DNA of 64,000 nt from Ilumatobacteraceae bacterium (lineage in GTDB: Bacteria > Actinomycetota > Acidimicrobiia > Acidimicrobiales > Ilumatobacteraceae). The stretch covers positions 67,001-131,000 of the forward strand of contig JALHOG010000004.1 in NCBI GenBank assembly GCA_022843125.1, in the 5' to 3' direction. The translations under genes and the position numbers were made by a program. Positions within the stretch are counted from its first letter, which is position 1; the number at the start of each line of letters is the position of its first letter. The notes under the pieces were generated by a model, which saw only the letters and a program-made list of their open reading frames with translations, did not search any database and was not told the DNA's origin. This document shows, in pieces, positions 1-11,206 of this stretch.

Positions 1-197
1 ACCGCCGACCTCGGGTCGTCCGACTGGAGCGCCTGTGTGAGCGAGTGGCGGTACGCCGCGTCCGGCTCGGGGAGCACGGTGCTCGGCAATCCGCTCGACA
101 TCTGGATCGGTAGATCGGCCATCGGGCCACGCTACGGGCTCGACGGCGCGACGCGCCCGTTCGGTCGTGGAGCAGCGGGCGCCGCGCGAGCGCTGGC
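1..197. other. Left edge, no supported gene start
   Basis: Frame 1 is open from the first base into the small membrane protein that follows, so an upstream gene end or a longer N-terminus cannot be excluded. The translation of this stretch has no recognisable domain. The -10-like TAGGGT just before the ATG at 211 argues that the real gene starts there. Confidence 0.4.
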
Positions 198-203
198 TAG
201 GGT
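198..203 (+). promoter_or_regulatory. -10 hexamer TAGGGT, leaderless start
   Basis: TAGGGT ends 8 bases before the ATG at 211. That places the expected transcription start on or next to the start codon, as seen at many other genes in this window. Confidence 0.5.
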
Positions 204-210
204 TGGCCGC

Positions 211-495
211 ATGTTCGCGCTCACCCTCGGAGAGGCCAAGACCATCGCTCTCGTGGTGGTGGTCGCGCTCGTCGGGCTCGCGATCGCATCGGCGTGGCTG
301 ATGAAGACCATCATGCAGAAGCTGGCCCTCGTGGCGATCTTCGGGCTGCTCGGCGTCCTCGTGTGGTCGCAGCGCGCATCACTCGACGAGTGCGCCGACA
401 AGGTCGAGGCGGCGGTGCGCGCCGGTGGTGCCACGGTCGACACCTCGTGCTCGTTCTTCGGGCGTGACGTGCAGATCCGCACGTCACGCACGTGA
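211..495 (+). CDS. Small two-helix membrane protein
   Basis: A 94-residue protein of unknown function. Residues about 11-31 and 37-52 are hydrophobic and look like two membrane helices. The C-terminal 40 residues are polar and carry two cysteines (C61, C80) that could pair outside the cell. The start was chosen because a TAGGGT -10 hexamer lies 8 bases upstream of this ATG; the same frame is open further upstream but encodes nothing recognisable. Its stop overlaps the GTG start of the following MFS transporter (GTGA), so the two are probably translated together. I do not recognise a family, and a role with the transporter is only suggested by the overlap. Confidence 0.6.
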   Translation: MFALTLGEAKTIALVVVVALVGLAIASAWLMKTIMQKLALVAIFGLLGVLVWSQRASLDECADKVEAAVRAGGATVDTSCSFFGRDVQIRTSRT

Positions 496-1676
496 GCGCG
501 CCGGGCGTCAGCGTCACCGAGCCGAGCACACGGTCGCAGCTCGCCGCGCTCACCGGCGCCAAGGTGGTCACCAACACCGCGCTGCGGTGGGTCGGGCCGT
601 TCCTGCCGACGCTCGAGCGGGCGTTCGACACCACCACGGGCACCCTGACGGGGATCATGGGCGTTGCCGAACTCGGCGGGCTCTCCACGCTCGCCACCGG
701 ATCGCAGCTCGATCGCGGTCGTGAACGAACGGTGTTCATGGCCGGCATCGCGCTCGTCGGCGTGTCGTCGATCATCGCCCTCGGTGGCACCACGTGGACG
801 TTCGCGATCGCATTCGCGCTGCTCGTGATCGGCATCGCGAACCACACCATCGCCGGTCACGCGTGGATCGGCCACCGCGTGCCGTTCGCCGGTCGCAGTC
901 GTGCGATCGGGATCTACGAGACGTCCTGGGCGCTGGCGTTGCTGATCGGCGCGCCGATCCTCGCAGTGCTGATCGAGCGGTTCGGCTGGCGTGGGCCGTA
1001 CGTGGCGCTCGCAGTCGCCAGCGTCGTCGCGATGGTGGTCGTCCGGGTCAGGGTGGCCCCCGGCGTCGTGGTGCCGCTCGTCGCTCGTGACGTGCGTCCA
1101 CCACGGGAGCCGCTCCCCCGCAGCGCATGGCCGCCGATGCTGGCCTCTGCCGCGATCGCAATGGCCGGGCTCGGGATCTTCGTGATCTCAGGGGCCTGGC
1201 TCGACGACGAGTACGGCGTCTCGACCGGCGGGCTCGGGCTGATCGCGGCCGGGTTCGGCGCGGTCGAGTTGGCGTCGTCGGTCTCGGTCGCCGCGTTCGC
1301 CGACCGCATCGGCGCCCGACGGTCGGTGCTGGCCGGTCTGGTCGCGCTGGTGGCGGGCGGCGTGGTGATGGCCGTCGCCGACTCGACGCTGATCGCGGTG
1401 GTCGGGTTGGCGCTGTATCTCACCGGCTTCGAGTTCGCGTTCGTCGCGTCGTTGACGCTCGTCACCGAGGCCGCGCCGGCCGCACGCGGACGTGCGATCG
1501 GGATCAGCAACGCGCTCGGTACCGTCGCCCGAGCAACCTCGGTGATCCTGTCGGGCCAGCTGTTCGAGGCGTTCGGCGTGCGCGGCTCGCTCGCCATGGC
1601 GACGTTCGCGACCGTGGCCGCGTTCGGTCTGACCCTCGCCACCACCGTCCGGCGCGACGGCGTCGTCGCGATCTGA
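492..1676 (+). CDS. MFS transporter
   Basis: A 394-residue major facilitator superfamily permease. About twelve hydrophobic segments are visible in two halves separated by a polar, proline/arginine-rich loop near residue 205. An A-loop-like GSQLDRGRERTVF stretch follows helix 2, with a matching FADRIGARRSV in the second half; both fit the MFS signature of acidic-Gly-Arg-Arg loops. The length is normal for the family. The GTG start overlaps the preceding stop. The substrate cannot be told from sequence; the closest general resemblance is to drug or sugar efflux members (AraJ/YdhP-like), which is an inference. Confidence 0.85.
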   Translation: MSAPGVSVTEPSTRSQLAALTGAKVVTNTALRWVGPFLPTLERAFDTTTGTLTGIMGVAELGGLSTLATGSQLDRGRERTVFMAGIALVGVSSIIALGGTTWTFAIAFALLVIGIANHTIAGHAWIGHRVPFAGRSRAIGIYETSWALALLIGAPILAVLIERFGWRGPYVALAVASVVAMVVVRVRVAPGVVVPLVARDVRPPREPLPRSAWPPMLASAAIAMAGLGIFVISGAWLDDEYGVSTGGLGLIAAGFGAVELASSVSVAAFADRIGARRSVLAGLVALVAGGVVMAVADSTLIAVVGLALYLTGFEFAFVASLTLVTEAAPAARGRAIGISNALGTVARATSVILSGQLFEAFGVRGSLAMATFATVAAFGLTLATTVRRDGVVAI

Positions 1677-1698
1677 CGCTCGTCATTGCTCCGCTGCC

Positions 1699-2484
1699 TC
1701 AGGCCAGCACGCCGGACACGAACGCCGCCACCACCTCGCCCATCGCATCCGGGTGTGTGTTCGGGCCGAAGTGCCGGGCATCGGCCAGCACGATCGGCTC
1801 GACGCCGAACCACTCGCCGAGGGCTTCGGCCGAGCGGCGATGGTGGGGCAAGCCGCCCTCACCGCACATCGGCAGCACGGCGGCGGCAACGGCCTCCGGT
1901 TCCCACGGGGCGTGCTCGCGGAGGTCGCTCAGCTCGCCGATCAGCGCCGGCCCTTCGGCACGCCGAGCGCGGCGGGTCGATGCCGGCAGCCGCTCCCAGC
2001 GGGCGTCGCCGACGAGGCGCCGCATGAACCGCTCGGCGGCCTCCTCGGGGTCGTGCTGCCATGCCCTCGCGTCGGCACCCGCGGTCGACTGCGGCCACCA
2101 GGGCAGCCACGACAGTGGCGCCTCGTACACGACGACACCGGCGATCAGCGACGGGTGACGCGCTGCGGTCGCCAGCGCGACGTTGCCGCCGTAGCTGTGC
2201 CCGACGACGACGCACGGGACATCGCCACCGCCGATCGCCCCGATCACCTCGACGAGATCGGCGACCTGGGCGTCCATGTGGAAGGGCCCACCGAGGTCGA
2301 GCGACCGCCCGTAGCCGCGCCGGTCGTACCGGGTCACGCTGAACCGGTCGTCGAGGCGGCGGCTCAGCTTGAGCAGACCCGCCGACCGGTCGAGCGATCC
2401 ATGCACGAGCACGACATGGGGGTTCGAACGATCACCGGCCGATGCGGACCACACGGCGCCCGCTCGACCTGCTGATGCGATCAC
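1699..2484 (-). CDS. Alpha/beta hydrolase
   Basis: A 261-residue alpha/beta-hydrolase fold enzyme. VLVHGS near residue 26 is the oxyanion-hole strand, and GHSYGG places the nucleophile at S97. A C-terminal DARHFGPNTHP probably carries the catalytic histidine. The substrate is unknown. The start is a GTG overlapping the stop of the upstream pyruvate kinase gene by four bases (GTGA), so it is the second gene of a pyk operon. No signal peptide is seen, so it should be cytoplasmic. The family includes esterases, lipases and epoxide or haloalkane hydrolases, and sequence alone does not separate them here. Confidence 0.85.
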   Translation of the reverse strand: MIASAGRAGAVWSASAGDRSNPHVVLVHGSLDRSAGLLKLSRRLDDRFSVTRYDRRGYGRSLDLGGPFHMDAQVADLVEVIGAIGGGDVPCVVVGHSYGGNVALATAARHPSLIAGVVVYEAPLSWLPWWPQSTAGADARAWQHDPEEAAERFMRRLVGDARWERLPASTRRARRAEGPALIGELSDLREHAPWEPEAVAAAVLPMCGEGGLPHHRRSAEALGEWFGVEPIVLADARHFGPNTHPDAMGEVVAAFVSGVLA

Positions 2485-3914
2485 TGGACGCGAACGATCC
2501 GCATCACGTCGGCGGCGGTCGACTTGTCACGCCCTGGCGAGCCGGCGAGCACGACGACGAGATCGTTCTCCTCGACGTACCCGGATTGCACCGCTCGCTC
2601 GACCGCGTACCAGACCATCTCGTCGGTCGACGAGTACGTGTCGACGGTCACCGGCTCGACACCCCACGACAGCGTGAGCGCGTGCACCGTCCGCGGGTTC
2701 GGCGACAGGGCGATCAGCTCGGACTCCGGACGGAAGCGGGCCATCGCCTTGGCGGTGCGGCCCGACGAGGTGCAGCACAGGATCGCCGCCGACCCGATGT
2801 CGTGCGCCGCCTGGGAAGCGGCGTGGGTGATCGCCGCGGTGATCTGGTCACTCATCGAGTCCCATCGCTCGCGCTGCACGCGCCCGAGCCGCTGCGACCA
2901 CTGGCGGTAGCTCGCCTCGGTCTCGGCTCGCTCGGCGATCCGCCCCATCGTCTCGACGACCAGCGCCGGGTCGTGACCGATCGCGGTCTCACCCGACAGC
3001 ATCAGCGCGTCGGTTCCGTCGAAGATCGCATTGGCGACATCGGTGACCTCGGCGCGGGTGGGCGACGGTGCCGTCACCATCGACTCGAGCATCTGCGTCG
3101 CCGTGATCACCGGGATGCCGAACTCGACGCACCGGCGGATGATCGCCTTCTGGAGGTGCGGCACGTCCTCCAGCGGGCAGTCGATGCCGAGGTCGCCGCG
3201 GGCGACCATGATCGCGTCGGACGCATCCATGATGTCGGGCAGGGTGGCGAGAGCCGAGGCGGTCTCGATCTTGGCGACGAGCTCGGCCCGGTCGCCGACC
3301 ACGGCGCGGACCTTGCGCACGTCATCGCCCGCACGCACGAACGACACCGCGATGAACTCGACGCCGGCCGACGCCATCGCCTCGGCGAGCACGAGGTCGT
3401 CGTCGGTGGGCGTGGTGAGCCGGAGGCGTTCCGACGGGAGGTGGACGCCGGGCCGGCCCTGAGTGCGCGCACCGGTCTCGATCACCACCTGAGCGCTGTC
3501 GGCGGTCATGTGGACGACCCGCATGCTGATCGCGCCGTCGCCGAGAATCAGCCGATCACCCACCTGCAGGTCGTCGATGAGTGTCGGGTAGTCGACGTGC
3601 ATGGTGCCGGCATCGCTCGGGAGATCGCCGGCCCGAACAGCGAGGTAGGCGCCTGCGACCAGCTCGACGCCGCCCTCGGGGAAGCGGCCGGCGCGCACCT
3701 TGGGGCCGGGGAGGTCGGCCAGCACGCCGATCGGTCGCCCGATGCGCTCGGCGACGGCGCGGACGCTGGCGAGGCGCGCGAGGTGTTCGTCGAGGGGTCC
3801 GTGGCTGAGGTTGAGGCGCACCACGTTCACGCCGGCGCGCAGCAACTTCTCGAGCGCAACTGGCTGATCACTCGCCGGTCCGAGGGTGGCCACGATCTTC
3901 GTTCGTCGGGTCAT
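2481..3914 (-). CDS. pyk: Pyruvate kinase
   Basis: Pyruvate kinase (477 residues, normal length) converts phosphoenolpyruvate and ADP to pyruvate and ATP in glycolysis. The signatures are clear: TKIVATLGPAS at the N-terminus, RLNLSHG (33-39), the catalytic lysine in AKIE (K215), the metal and phosphate loop MVARGDLGID (236-245) and ATQMLESM (272-279), with SGETAIG after it. The C-terminal allosteric domain is present. The ATG lies 8 bases from a TAGATA hexamer that reads TATCTA on the other strand, in front of the divergent histidine phosphatase gene. The downstream alpha/beta hydrolase overlaps it by four bases. Confidence 0.97.
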   Translation of the reverse strand: MTRRTKIVATLGPASDQPVALEKLLRAGVNVVRLNLSHGPLDEHLARLASVRAVAERIGRPIGVLADLPGPKVRAGRFPEGGVELVAGAYLAVRAGDLPSDAGTMHVDYPTLIDDLQVGDRLILGDGAISMRVVHMTADSAQVVIETGARTQGRPGVHLPSERLRLTTPTDDDLVLAEAMASAGVEFIAVSFVRAGDDVRKVRAVVGDRAELVAKIETASALATLPDIMDASDAIMVARGDLGIDCPLEDVPHLQKAIIRRCVEFGIPVITATQMLESMVTAPSPTRAEVTDVANAIFDGTDALMLSGETAIGHDPALVVETMGRIAERAETEASYRQWSQRLGRVQRERWDSMSDQITAAITHAASQAAHDIGSAAILCCTSSGRTAKAMARFRPESELIALSPNPRTVHALTLSWGVEPVTVDTYSSTDEMVWYAVERAVQSGYVEENDLVVVLAGSPGRDKSTAADVMRIVRVQ

Positions 3915-3921
3915 ACCTGCT

Positions 3922-3927
3922 TATCTA
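3922..3927. promoter_or_regulatory. TATCTA, possible shared -10 of divergent genes
   Basis: TATCTA is 7 bases from the GTG at 3934 on the plus strand. Read as TAGATA, it is 8 bases from the pyk ATG on the minus strand. The last base is not the consensus T in either direction, so this is a weaker example than those at 22326 and 35459. Confidence 0.35.
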
Positions 3928-3933
3928 CTCGAC

Positions 3934-4557
3934 GTGGAGCTGCTCCTGGTGCGACACGCCCTCCCCCGACGGATCGAGCTCGCCGCGGGACCGGCCGATC
4001 CGACCCTGTCCGACGTGGGCCTCGAGCAGGCGGAACGGCTCGCCGAGTACCTCGCGAGCGAGGAGATCACGGCGATCTACTCGAGCCCGCTGCGACGCGC
4101 CACCGAGACGGTCGCGCCGCTCGCCGGACGTCTCGGCCTCACGGTGGGCATCGTCGACGGTGTCGCCGAGTGGGACCGTGACGCCTCGGCCTACGTTCCC
4201 GTCGAGGAGCTGCGGGCCGCCCGCGACGACCGCTTCACCGACATCACCCAGCATGCGTGGTCCGACCTCGCCCTGATCGTGCCCTTCCGGGACCGGGTCG
4301 TCGCCGCGATCGATGCGCTCGTGGGCGCCCACCCCGGTGAGCGGATCGTGATCGGTTGCCACGCCGGCGTCGTCAACGTATACCTCGGCGAGGTCCTGGG
4401 GCTCCCGATCGACCGCCGCGGGTTCCACTACCCGAACTACACGTCGATCCACCGGGTCGCGGCGTCCCGGTCGGGCGTGCGCACCATCGTGACCGTGAAC
4501 GAGACGCCACACTTGCGACAGACCGGGCTGCCGATGGGCCTGGTGCAGAAGGGATGA
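3934..4557 (+). CDS. Histidine phosphatase family protein
   Basis: A 207-residue member of the histidine phosphatase (phosphoglycerate mutase-like) superfamily. LLLVRHALP supplies the phospho-accepting histidine in an RHA motif (RHG in most members), SSPLRRATET is the second arginine motif, and GCHAGVV carries the second catalytic histidine. The substrate is unknown; this family contains phosphatases and mutases for sugars, nucleotides and cofactors. The GTG start was preferred over the longer open frame because the upstream residues belong to the pyk promoter region and a -10-like hexamer lies 7 bases before it. The M18 aminopeptidase gene follows after 7 bases. Confidence 0.8.
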   Translation: MELLLVRHALPRRIELAAGPADPTLSDVGLEQAERLAEYLASEEITAIYSSPLRRATETVAPLAGRLGLTVGIVDGVAEWDRDASAYVPVEELRAARDDRFTDITQHAWSDLALIVPFRDRVVAAIDALVGAHPGERIVIGCHAGVVNVYLGEVLGLPIDRRGFHYPNYTSIHRVAASRSGVRTIVTVNETPHLRQTGLPMGLVQKG

Positions 4558-4564
4558 CACGCCC

Positions 4565-5863
4565 ATGATCACCAGTGACGGCGCGACCAGTGACGGCGCC
4601 ACCAGCGACGACCCGACCAGCGATCTGCGGGCGTTCCTCGACGCGTCGCCGTCACCGTTCCACGCCGCCGCCACCGCTGCCGCACGGTTGCGCGCGACAG
4701 GTTTCGTCGAGGTCGAGCGCGCCGCCGACTGGCCGACGCTGCCCGCCGACGGGTTCGTGCTCGATGGTGGCAGCCTCGTCGCCTGGCGGCATGCTGGCGC
4801 GGCGCCGGCGGCGCCGTTCAGGATCGCCGGAGCCCATACCGACTCGCCCTGCCTGCGGGTCAAGCCCCGACCCGACGACGGTGCCGTCGGGTGGCAACAG
4901 CTCAACGTCGAGGTGTACGGCGGCATCCTCAACAACTCGTGGCTCGACCGCGACCTCGGCATCGCCGGCCGGCTCACCCTCGCAGACGGCACCTCGGTCC
5001 TCGTCGACGTCGCCGAACCGGTCGCACGGGTCCCTCAGCTCGCCGTCCACCTCGACCGCGGGGTCAACGACGGCGGGTTGAAGCTCGACCCACAGCAGCA
5101 CCTCCGGCCCGTGTGGGGTGTGGGCAGCCCGGTGCGCGGCGGGTTCGCCCGCTGGATCGCCGAGCGGGGCCGATGCGACGTCCCGTCGTTCTGGGAGCTG
5201 TGTCTCTACGACGTCCAGCCGGCGGCCGTGCTCGGCGCCGACCGATCGCTGCTGGCCAGCGGGCGGCTCGACAACCAGCTGTCGTGCTGGGCTGCGATCG
5301 AAGCGCTCACACGAGCCGTAGCACCTGCGGACGCGATCGCGATGGTCGTGCTCAACGACCACGAGGAGGTCGGCTCGGCGTCGACCACCGGGGCCGCTGG
5401 ACCGCTCCTGGAGCAGGTGATCGAGCGCCACGTGCTCGCACGCGGCGGAGCCCGCGACGACGCCCTGCGTGCGCTCGCATCGTCGGCGTGCGTGTCGGCC
5501 GACAACGCCCACGCGGTCCACCCCAACTACACCGAGCGTCACGACCCCGATCACCGCCCGATGGTCAATGCGGGGCCGGCCATCAAGATCAACAGCAACC
5601 AGCGCTACGCCACCTCGTCGGAGACCGCCGCCATGTTCCAACGGGCCTGCGAGGCAGCGGGAGTGCCGCACCAGGTGTTCGTGTCACGCAACAACATGCC
5701 GTGCGGATCGACGATCGGCCCGCTGACCGCCACCCGGCTCGGCATCGCCACGGTCGACGTGGGCGTGCCACAGCTCTCGATGCACTCCGCCCGCGAGCTC
5801 TGCGGCGTCGCCGACCCGCCCGCCCTCGCCGCTGCGCTGGCAGCGTTCTTCGCCGGCGTGTGA
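4565..5863 (+). CDS. M18 family aminopeptidase
   Basis: A 432-residue zinc aminopeptidase of the M18 (aminopeptidase I/DNPEP) family, removing N-terminal residues from peptides in the cytoplasm. Metal and catalytic motifs are intact: GAHTDSPCLR (H91 and following Asp), DNQLSCW, NDHEEVGS, and SADNAHAVHPNY near the C-terminus. The first 20 residues are a near-repeat of TSDGA encoded by a 15-base tandem repeat and precede the conserved domain, which begins around residue 20. The gene follows the histidine phosphatase by 7 bases, so the two are probably cotranscribed. Its TGA is the left edge of a 70-bp palindrome. Confidence 0.93.
   Translation: MITSDGATSDGATSDDPTSDLRAFLDASPSPFHAAATAAARLRATGFVEVERAADWPTLPADGFVLDGGSLVAWRHAGAAPAAPFRIAGAHTDSPCLRVKPRPDDGAVGWQQLNVEVYGGILNNSWLDRDLGIAGRLTLADGTSVLVDVAEPVARVPQLAVHLDRGVNDGGLKLDPQQHLRPVWGVGSPVRGGFARWIAERGRCDVPSFWELCLYDVQPAAVLGADRSLLASGRLDNQLSCWAAIEALTRAVAPADAIAMVVLNDHEEVGSASTTGAAGPLLEQVIERHVLARGGARDDALRALASSACVSADNAHAVHPNYTERHDPDHRPMVNAGPAIKINSNQRYATSSETAAMFQRACEAAGVPHQVFVSRNNMPCGSTIGPLTATRLGIATVDVGVPQLSMHSARELCGVADPPALAAALAAFFAGV
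4571..4624 (+). repeat. 15-bp tandem repeat at the M18 gene start
   Basis: Three 15-base units (ACCAGTGACGGCGCG and variants) plus a 9-base partial unit follow the second codon. They encode TSDGA TSDGA TSDDP TSD. The variation between copies is mostly transitions, which suggests replication slippage rather than selection for the exact sequence. Confidence 0.8.
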
Positions 5864-5930
5864 CGGAATGGGTCAGACCAACTCCGTCACGGCTCGAGCC
5901 GTGACGGAGTTGGTCTGACCCATTCCGTCA
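5861..5930. terminator. 70-bp perfect palindrome between convergent genes
   Basis: Bases 5861-5895 and 5896-5930 are perfect reverse complements with no spacer. The outer TGA on each strand is the stop codon of the M18 peptidase (plus) and of PlsC (minus). There is no U-tract, but a 35-bp RNA hairpin would form on both transcripts, so a bidirectional terminator is the simplest reading. Each arm is itself a quasi-palindrome (TGACGGA ... TCCGTCA around GGTCAGACC), so two smaller hairpins are an alternative fold. Confidence 0.85.
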
Positions 5931-6673
5931 CCTGTCGTACTGCCAGGGGACGTGCCGCATGGCTTCGTCGAAGACCCGCTGGAGCTCGGTGTGGAGGAGC
6001 TCGGTGTAGTCCTTGTAGATGGTGCGCGGGAGACGTCCGCCCTCGGGAGCAACCGGCGGCGGGATCGGCTTCCCGATCTCGACGTGCACCTTGCGGGGGT
6101 ACACGAACTTCGACCCCTTCGGCATCACGCGCTCGGAGCCGCCGATACCGACCGGGACGATCGGGACGCCGGCTTTGATCGCGATGTAGACGGCGCCGTC
6201 GAAGAGCGGCTGGACGATCGGCCCCGACTTGCGCTCACCCTCCGGGAACAGCACGAGCGGATCGCCCATCTGGAGCACCTCGATCGCACGTCGGAGCGCC
6301 TCGCGGTCGGCGGTCCCGCGCGACACCGGAAATGAACCGAGCGCCGAGAAGACCCAACCGAACTGGCGGTTCTTCCACATCGTGTCCTTGCCCATGAACC
6401 GCATCCGCCTCCAACGCACGGCCCCGGCGAACGGTGTGTCGAGGTAGCAGCGGTGGACGGGGGCGAGGACGAACGCCCCCTGCTTCGGCAGGTTCTCGCG
6501 CCCGTTGATCGTCTGCCGCGTGTAGAGGCGGACGACGCTGATCACGACCAGCCACGCGATTCGGTAGAAGATGCGGCTGGGCAACCCGTTCCCGGCGAGG
6601 AAGGTCTCGGGCTTGCGGTCCATCCGCCCCGTCGTGAACGTCGGCTTCTCCGCGTTGTCGGCGCTCTCGTCGC

Positions 6674-6677
<4 letters not shown>
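5928..6677 (-). CDS. plsC: 1-acylglycerol-3-phosphate acyltransferase (PlsC family)
   Basis: A 249-residue acyltransferase that transfers an acyl chain to lysophosphatidic acid (or a related glycerol phosphate) in membrane phospholipid synthesis. The HX4D catalytic motif is HRCYLD (H75, D80), the FPEGER substrate-binding motif is at 144-149, and a hydrophobic segment at 40-52 probably associates with the membrane. It is the last gene of a guaB1-cmk-plsC operon; its ATG overlaps the cmk stop (ATGA). The cmk-plsC pairing is found in many bacteria. The stop codon is part of the 70-bp palindrome. Confidence 0.9.
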
Positions 6678-9569
<2,892 letters not shown>

Positions 9570-9576
9570 CCGCCCG

Positions 9577-10539
9577 ATGATCACGCGCGACCTCGACCTC
9601 GCGCTCGACCGTCTGCGACACGGCGGGCTCGTGGCGATCCCGACCGAGACGGTCTACGGGCTCGCGGCCGACGCCGAGCAGCCCGACGCCGTCCATCGCA
9701 TCTTCGCAGCGAAGGGCCGACCGGCCGATCACCCGCTGATCGTGCACCTCGCAGGGATCGAGGCAGCGGACGGATGGATCGATCCGTCCGCCGACGACCG
9801 AGTGCTCGGATGGGTCGCAGCGCTCGCAGCGGCGTGTTGGCCTGGCCCGCTGACGATGCTCGTGCCGCGTGGGCCGCGCGTGCTCGACGCCGTCACCGGC
9901 GGACGCCCCACGGTCGGGATCCGGGTACCCGCGCACCCGCTGACGCTCCAACTCCTCGAGCGGCTCGCCGGCGGGTTGGCCGCTCCGTCCGCGAACCGGT
10001 TCGGACGCGTCAGCCCGACGACCGCGGCCCACGTCCTCAGCGATCTCGCCGGCCATCTCGACCCGGAGCGAGATGCGATCCTCGACGGCGGCGCATGCCC
10101 GATCGGCGTCGAGAGCACCATCGTCGACCTCACCGTGACCCCGCCTCAGGTCTTGCGCTCCGGCGGGATCGACGCTGCCGACATCGCGCGCATCCTCAGC
10201 ATCGAGGTCACGGGCGCATCGGGTCCGAGCCGCGCGAGCGGCATGCTGATCGCGCACTACGCGCCGGCGTGCGAGGTGGTGGTCGTCGACGACGCAGCGG
10301 CGGCGGCGATCGAGGTGGCGAGCAGGCAGGGGCAGCGTGTGCGCGTGCTCGACCGCACCGACGATCTCGTCACCGCCGCGAGGGAGCTGTACGCCGACCT
10401 GCGACGTGCCGACGACGATGGGCTCGACGCGCTGGTTGCGGTGCTCCCGCCGGCGGAGGGTCTCGGCCACGCGCTGCGTGACCGGCTCGTCAAGGCGTCG
10501 GTGGGGAGCCGCCGAGATCGGCCCAATCCAGCTGGTTGA
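9577..10539 (+). CDS. Sua5-type threonylcarbamoyl-AMP synthase
   Basis: A 320-residue L-threonylcarbamoyladenylate synthase of the Sua5 (two-domain) type. It makes threonylcarbamoyl-AMP from threonine, bicarbonate and ATP for the t6A modification of ANN-decoding tRNAs. The YrdC domain shows PTETVYGLAADA, KGRPADHPL and SANRFGRVSPTTA. A C-terminal Sua5 domain follows from about residue 215 (SGMLIAHYAPACEVV). The ATG chosen is just upstream of the domain; the longer open frame runs back into the hydrolase gene in another reading. The last 50 bases overlap the convergent J-domain gene. Confidence 0.92.
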   Translation: MITRDLDLALDRLRHGGLVAIPTETVYGLAADAEQPDAVHRIFAAKGRPADHPLIVHLAGIEAADGWIDPSADDRVLGWVAALAAACWPGPLTMLVPRGPRVLDAVTGGRPTVGIRVPAHPLTLQLLERLAGGLAAPSANRFGRVSPTTAAHVLSDLAGHLDPERDAILDGGACPIGVESTIVDLTVTPPQVLRSGGIDAADIARILSIEVTGASGPSRASGMLIAHYAPACEVVVVDDAAAAAIEVASRQGQRVRVLDRTDDLVTAARELYADLRRADDDGLDALVAVLPPAEGLGHALRDRLVKASVGSRRDRPNPAG

Positions 10540-11071
10540 GCCCGCCGATCCAGGCGTCTCGCACCGCGTCGAGGTCGGGCGGCGGTGCCCCGGGTTCGCC
10601 GGCCACGACGAGGCTCACGGTGCTCGCGCCGGCGTCGGGCACCAGTTCGAGGCGGCACCATCCCTGGTACGGCGGTGCCATCGCCACCTCGAGCGCGTAC
10701 GGCGGGTCGTCGTCGATCAGGTCGCCCATCCACCCAGCGACGATCAGCAGACCTTCGAACGCCTCGACCGGCAAGGCCTCGATCGTGAACGAAGGATGAT
10801 CACGGCGAGCGAACCGCGGGCCGGGTGCCGGTTGCGGTCGCGGGGCCCGGCCCCTGGGCGGAGCGTCGCGCAGGGTCGGAGCGATGAGGCGGCGCAGCGC
10901 TTGGTCGGCGGCGGCGTTGATCCGCTGCATCGCCTCGAGGGAACCACCCACGTCGGGATGCGCCGATTTCGCAAGCGCGCGGCGTGCCGCTTCGATGTCC
11001 TCAACTGACGCTGAGGGTGGCAGTCTGAGCACTGTAAGTGGGTCTGGATTGCCGTCTCGCCGTCGAGCCAC
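10490..11071 (-). CDS. J-domain protein
   Basis: A 193-residue protein with a short N-terminal J-domain (residues about 12-62). It contains the HPD tripeptide (38-40) that stimulates DnaK-type Hsp70 ATPase. The remaining 130 residues have no glycine/phenylalanine region or zinc-finger domain, so this is a class III J-protein; the client-binding part is not recognised. The GTG start is 8 bases downstream of a TACGGT hexamer. Its 3' end overlaps the end of the Sua5 gene by 50 bases in the opposite direction, an unusually long convergent overlap for this window. Confidence 0.75.
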   Translation of the reverse strand: MARRRDGNPDPLTVLRLPPSASVEDIEAARRALAKSAHPDVGGSLEAMQRINAAADQALRRLIAPTLRDAPPRGRAPRPQPAPGPRFARRDHPSFTIEALPVEAFEGLLIVAGWMGDLIDDDPPYALEVAMAPPYQGWCRLELVPDAGASTVSLVVAGEPGAPPPDLDAVRDAWIGGLNQLDWADLGGSPPTP

Positions 11072-11078
11072 GGCTCCG

Positions 11079-11084
11079 ACCGTA
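11079..11084 (-). promoter_or_regulatory. -10 hexamer TACGGT, leaderless start
   Basis: On the minus strand TACGGT ends 8 bases before the GTG of the J-domain gene. Confidence 0.5.
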
Positions 11085-11116
11085 ACGCGACGTTCACGCC
11101 TCGAATGGCTGGGTGG

Positions 11117-11196
11117 TTGTCCGCTCCCGAATCTTCGTCCTACGCTTGCTCCACCTAAGACGCCGGGGCAATCCCGCCTCGCCGAAACAGGGGGAG
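11117..11196 (+). promoter_or_regulatory. Promoter and strong RBS of the binding-protein gene
   Basis: TTGTCC (11117-11122) and TACGCT (11141-11146) are separated by 18 bases and resemble a housekeeping -35/-10 pair. They are followed by an untranslated leader of about 55 bases. GGGGAGA at 11190-11196 is a Shine-Dalgarno sequence about 10 bases before the ATG. This leadered arrangement contrasts with the leaderless neighbours and fits a highly expressed binding protein. Confidence 0.6.
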
Positions 11197-11206
11197 AACC
11201 ACCACA

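Noticed and set aside
1127-2158. 343-codon plus-strand frame overlapping the MFS gene end and the hydrolase
   Set aside because: Arg-rich low-complexity translation, out of frame with the MFS gene and antisense to the hydrolase; no start signal.
2442-4181. Long plus-strand open frame (579 codons) opposite pyruvate kinase
   Set aside because: Its translation is Arg/His/Asp-rich without any domain and it is the antisense shadow of a clearly real gene; long antisense frames are expected at this GC content.
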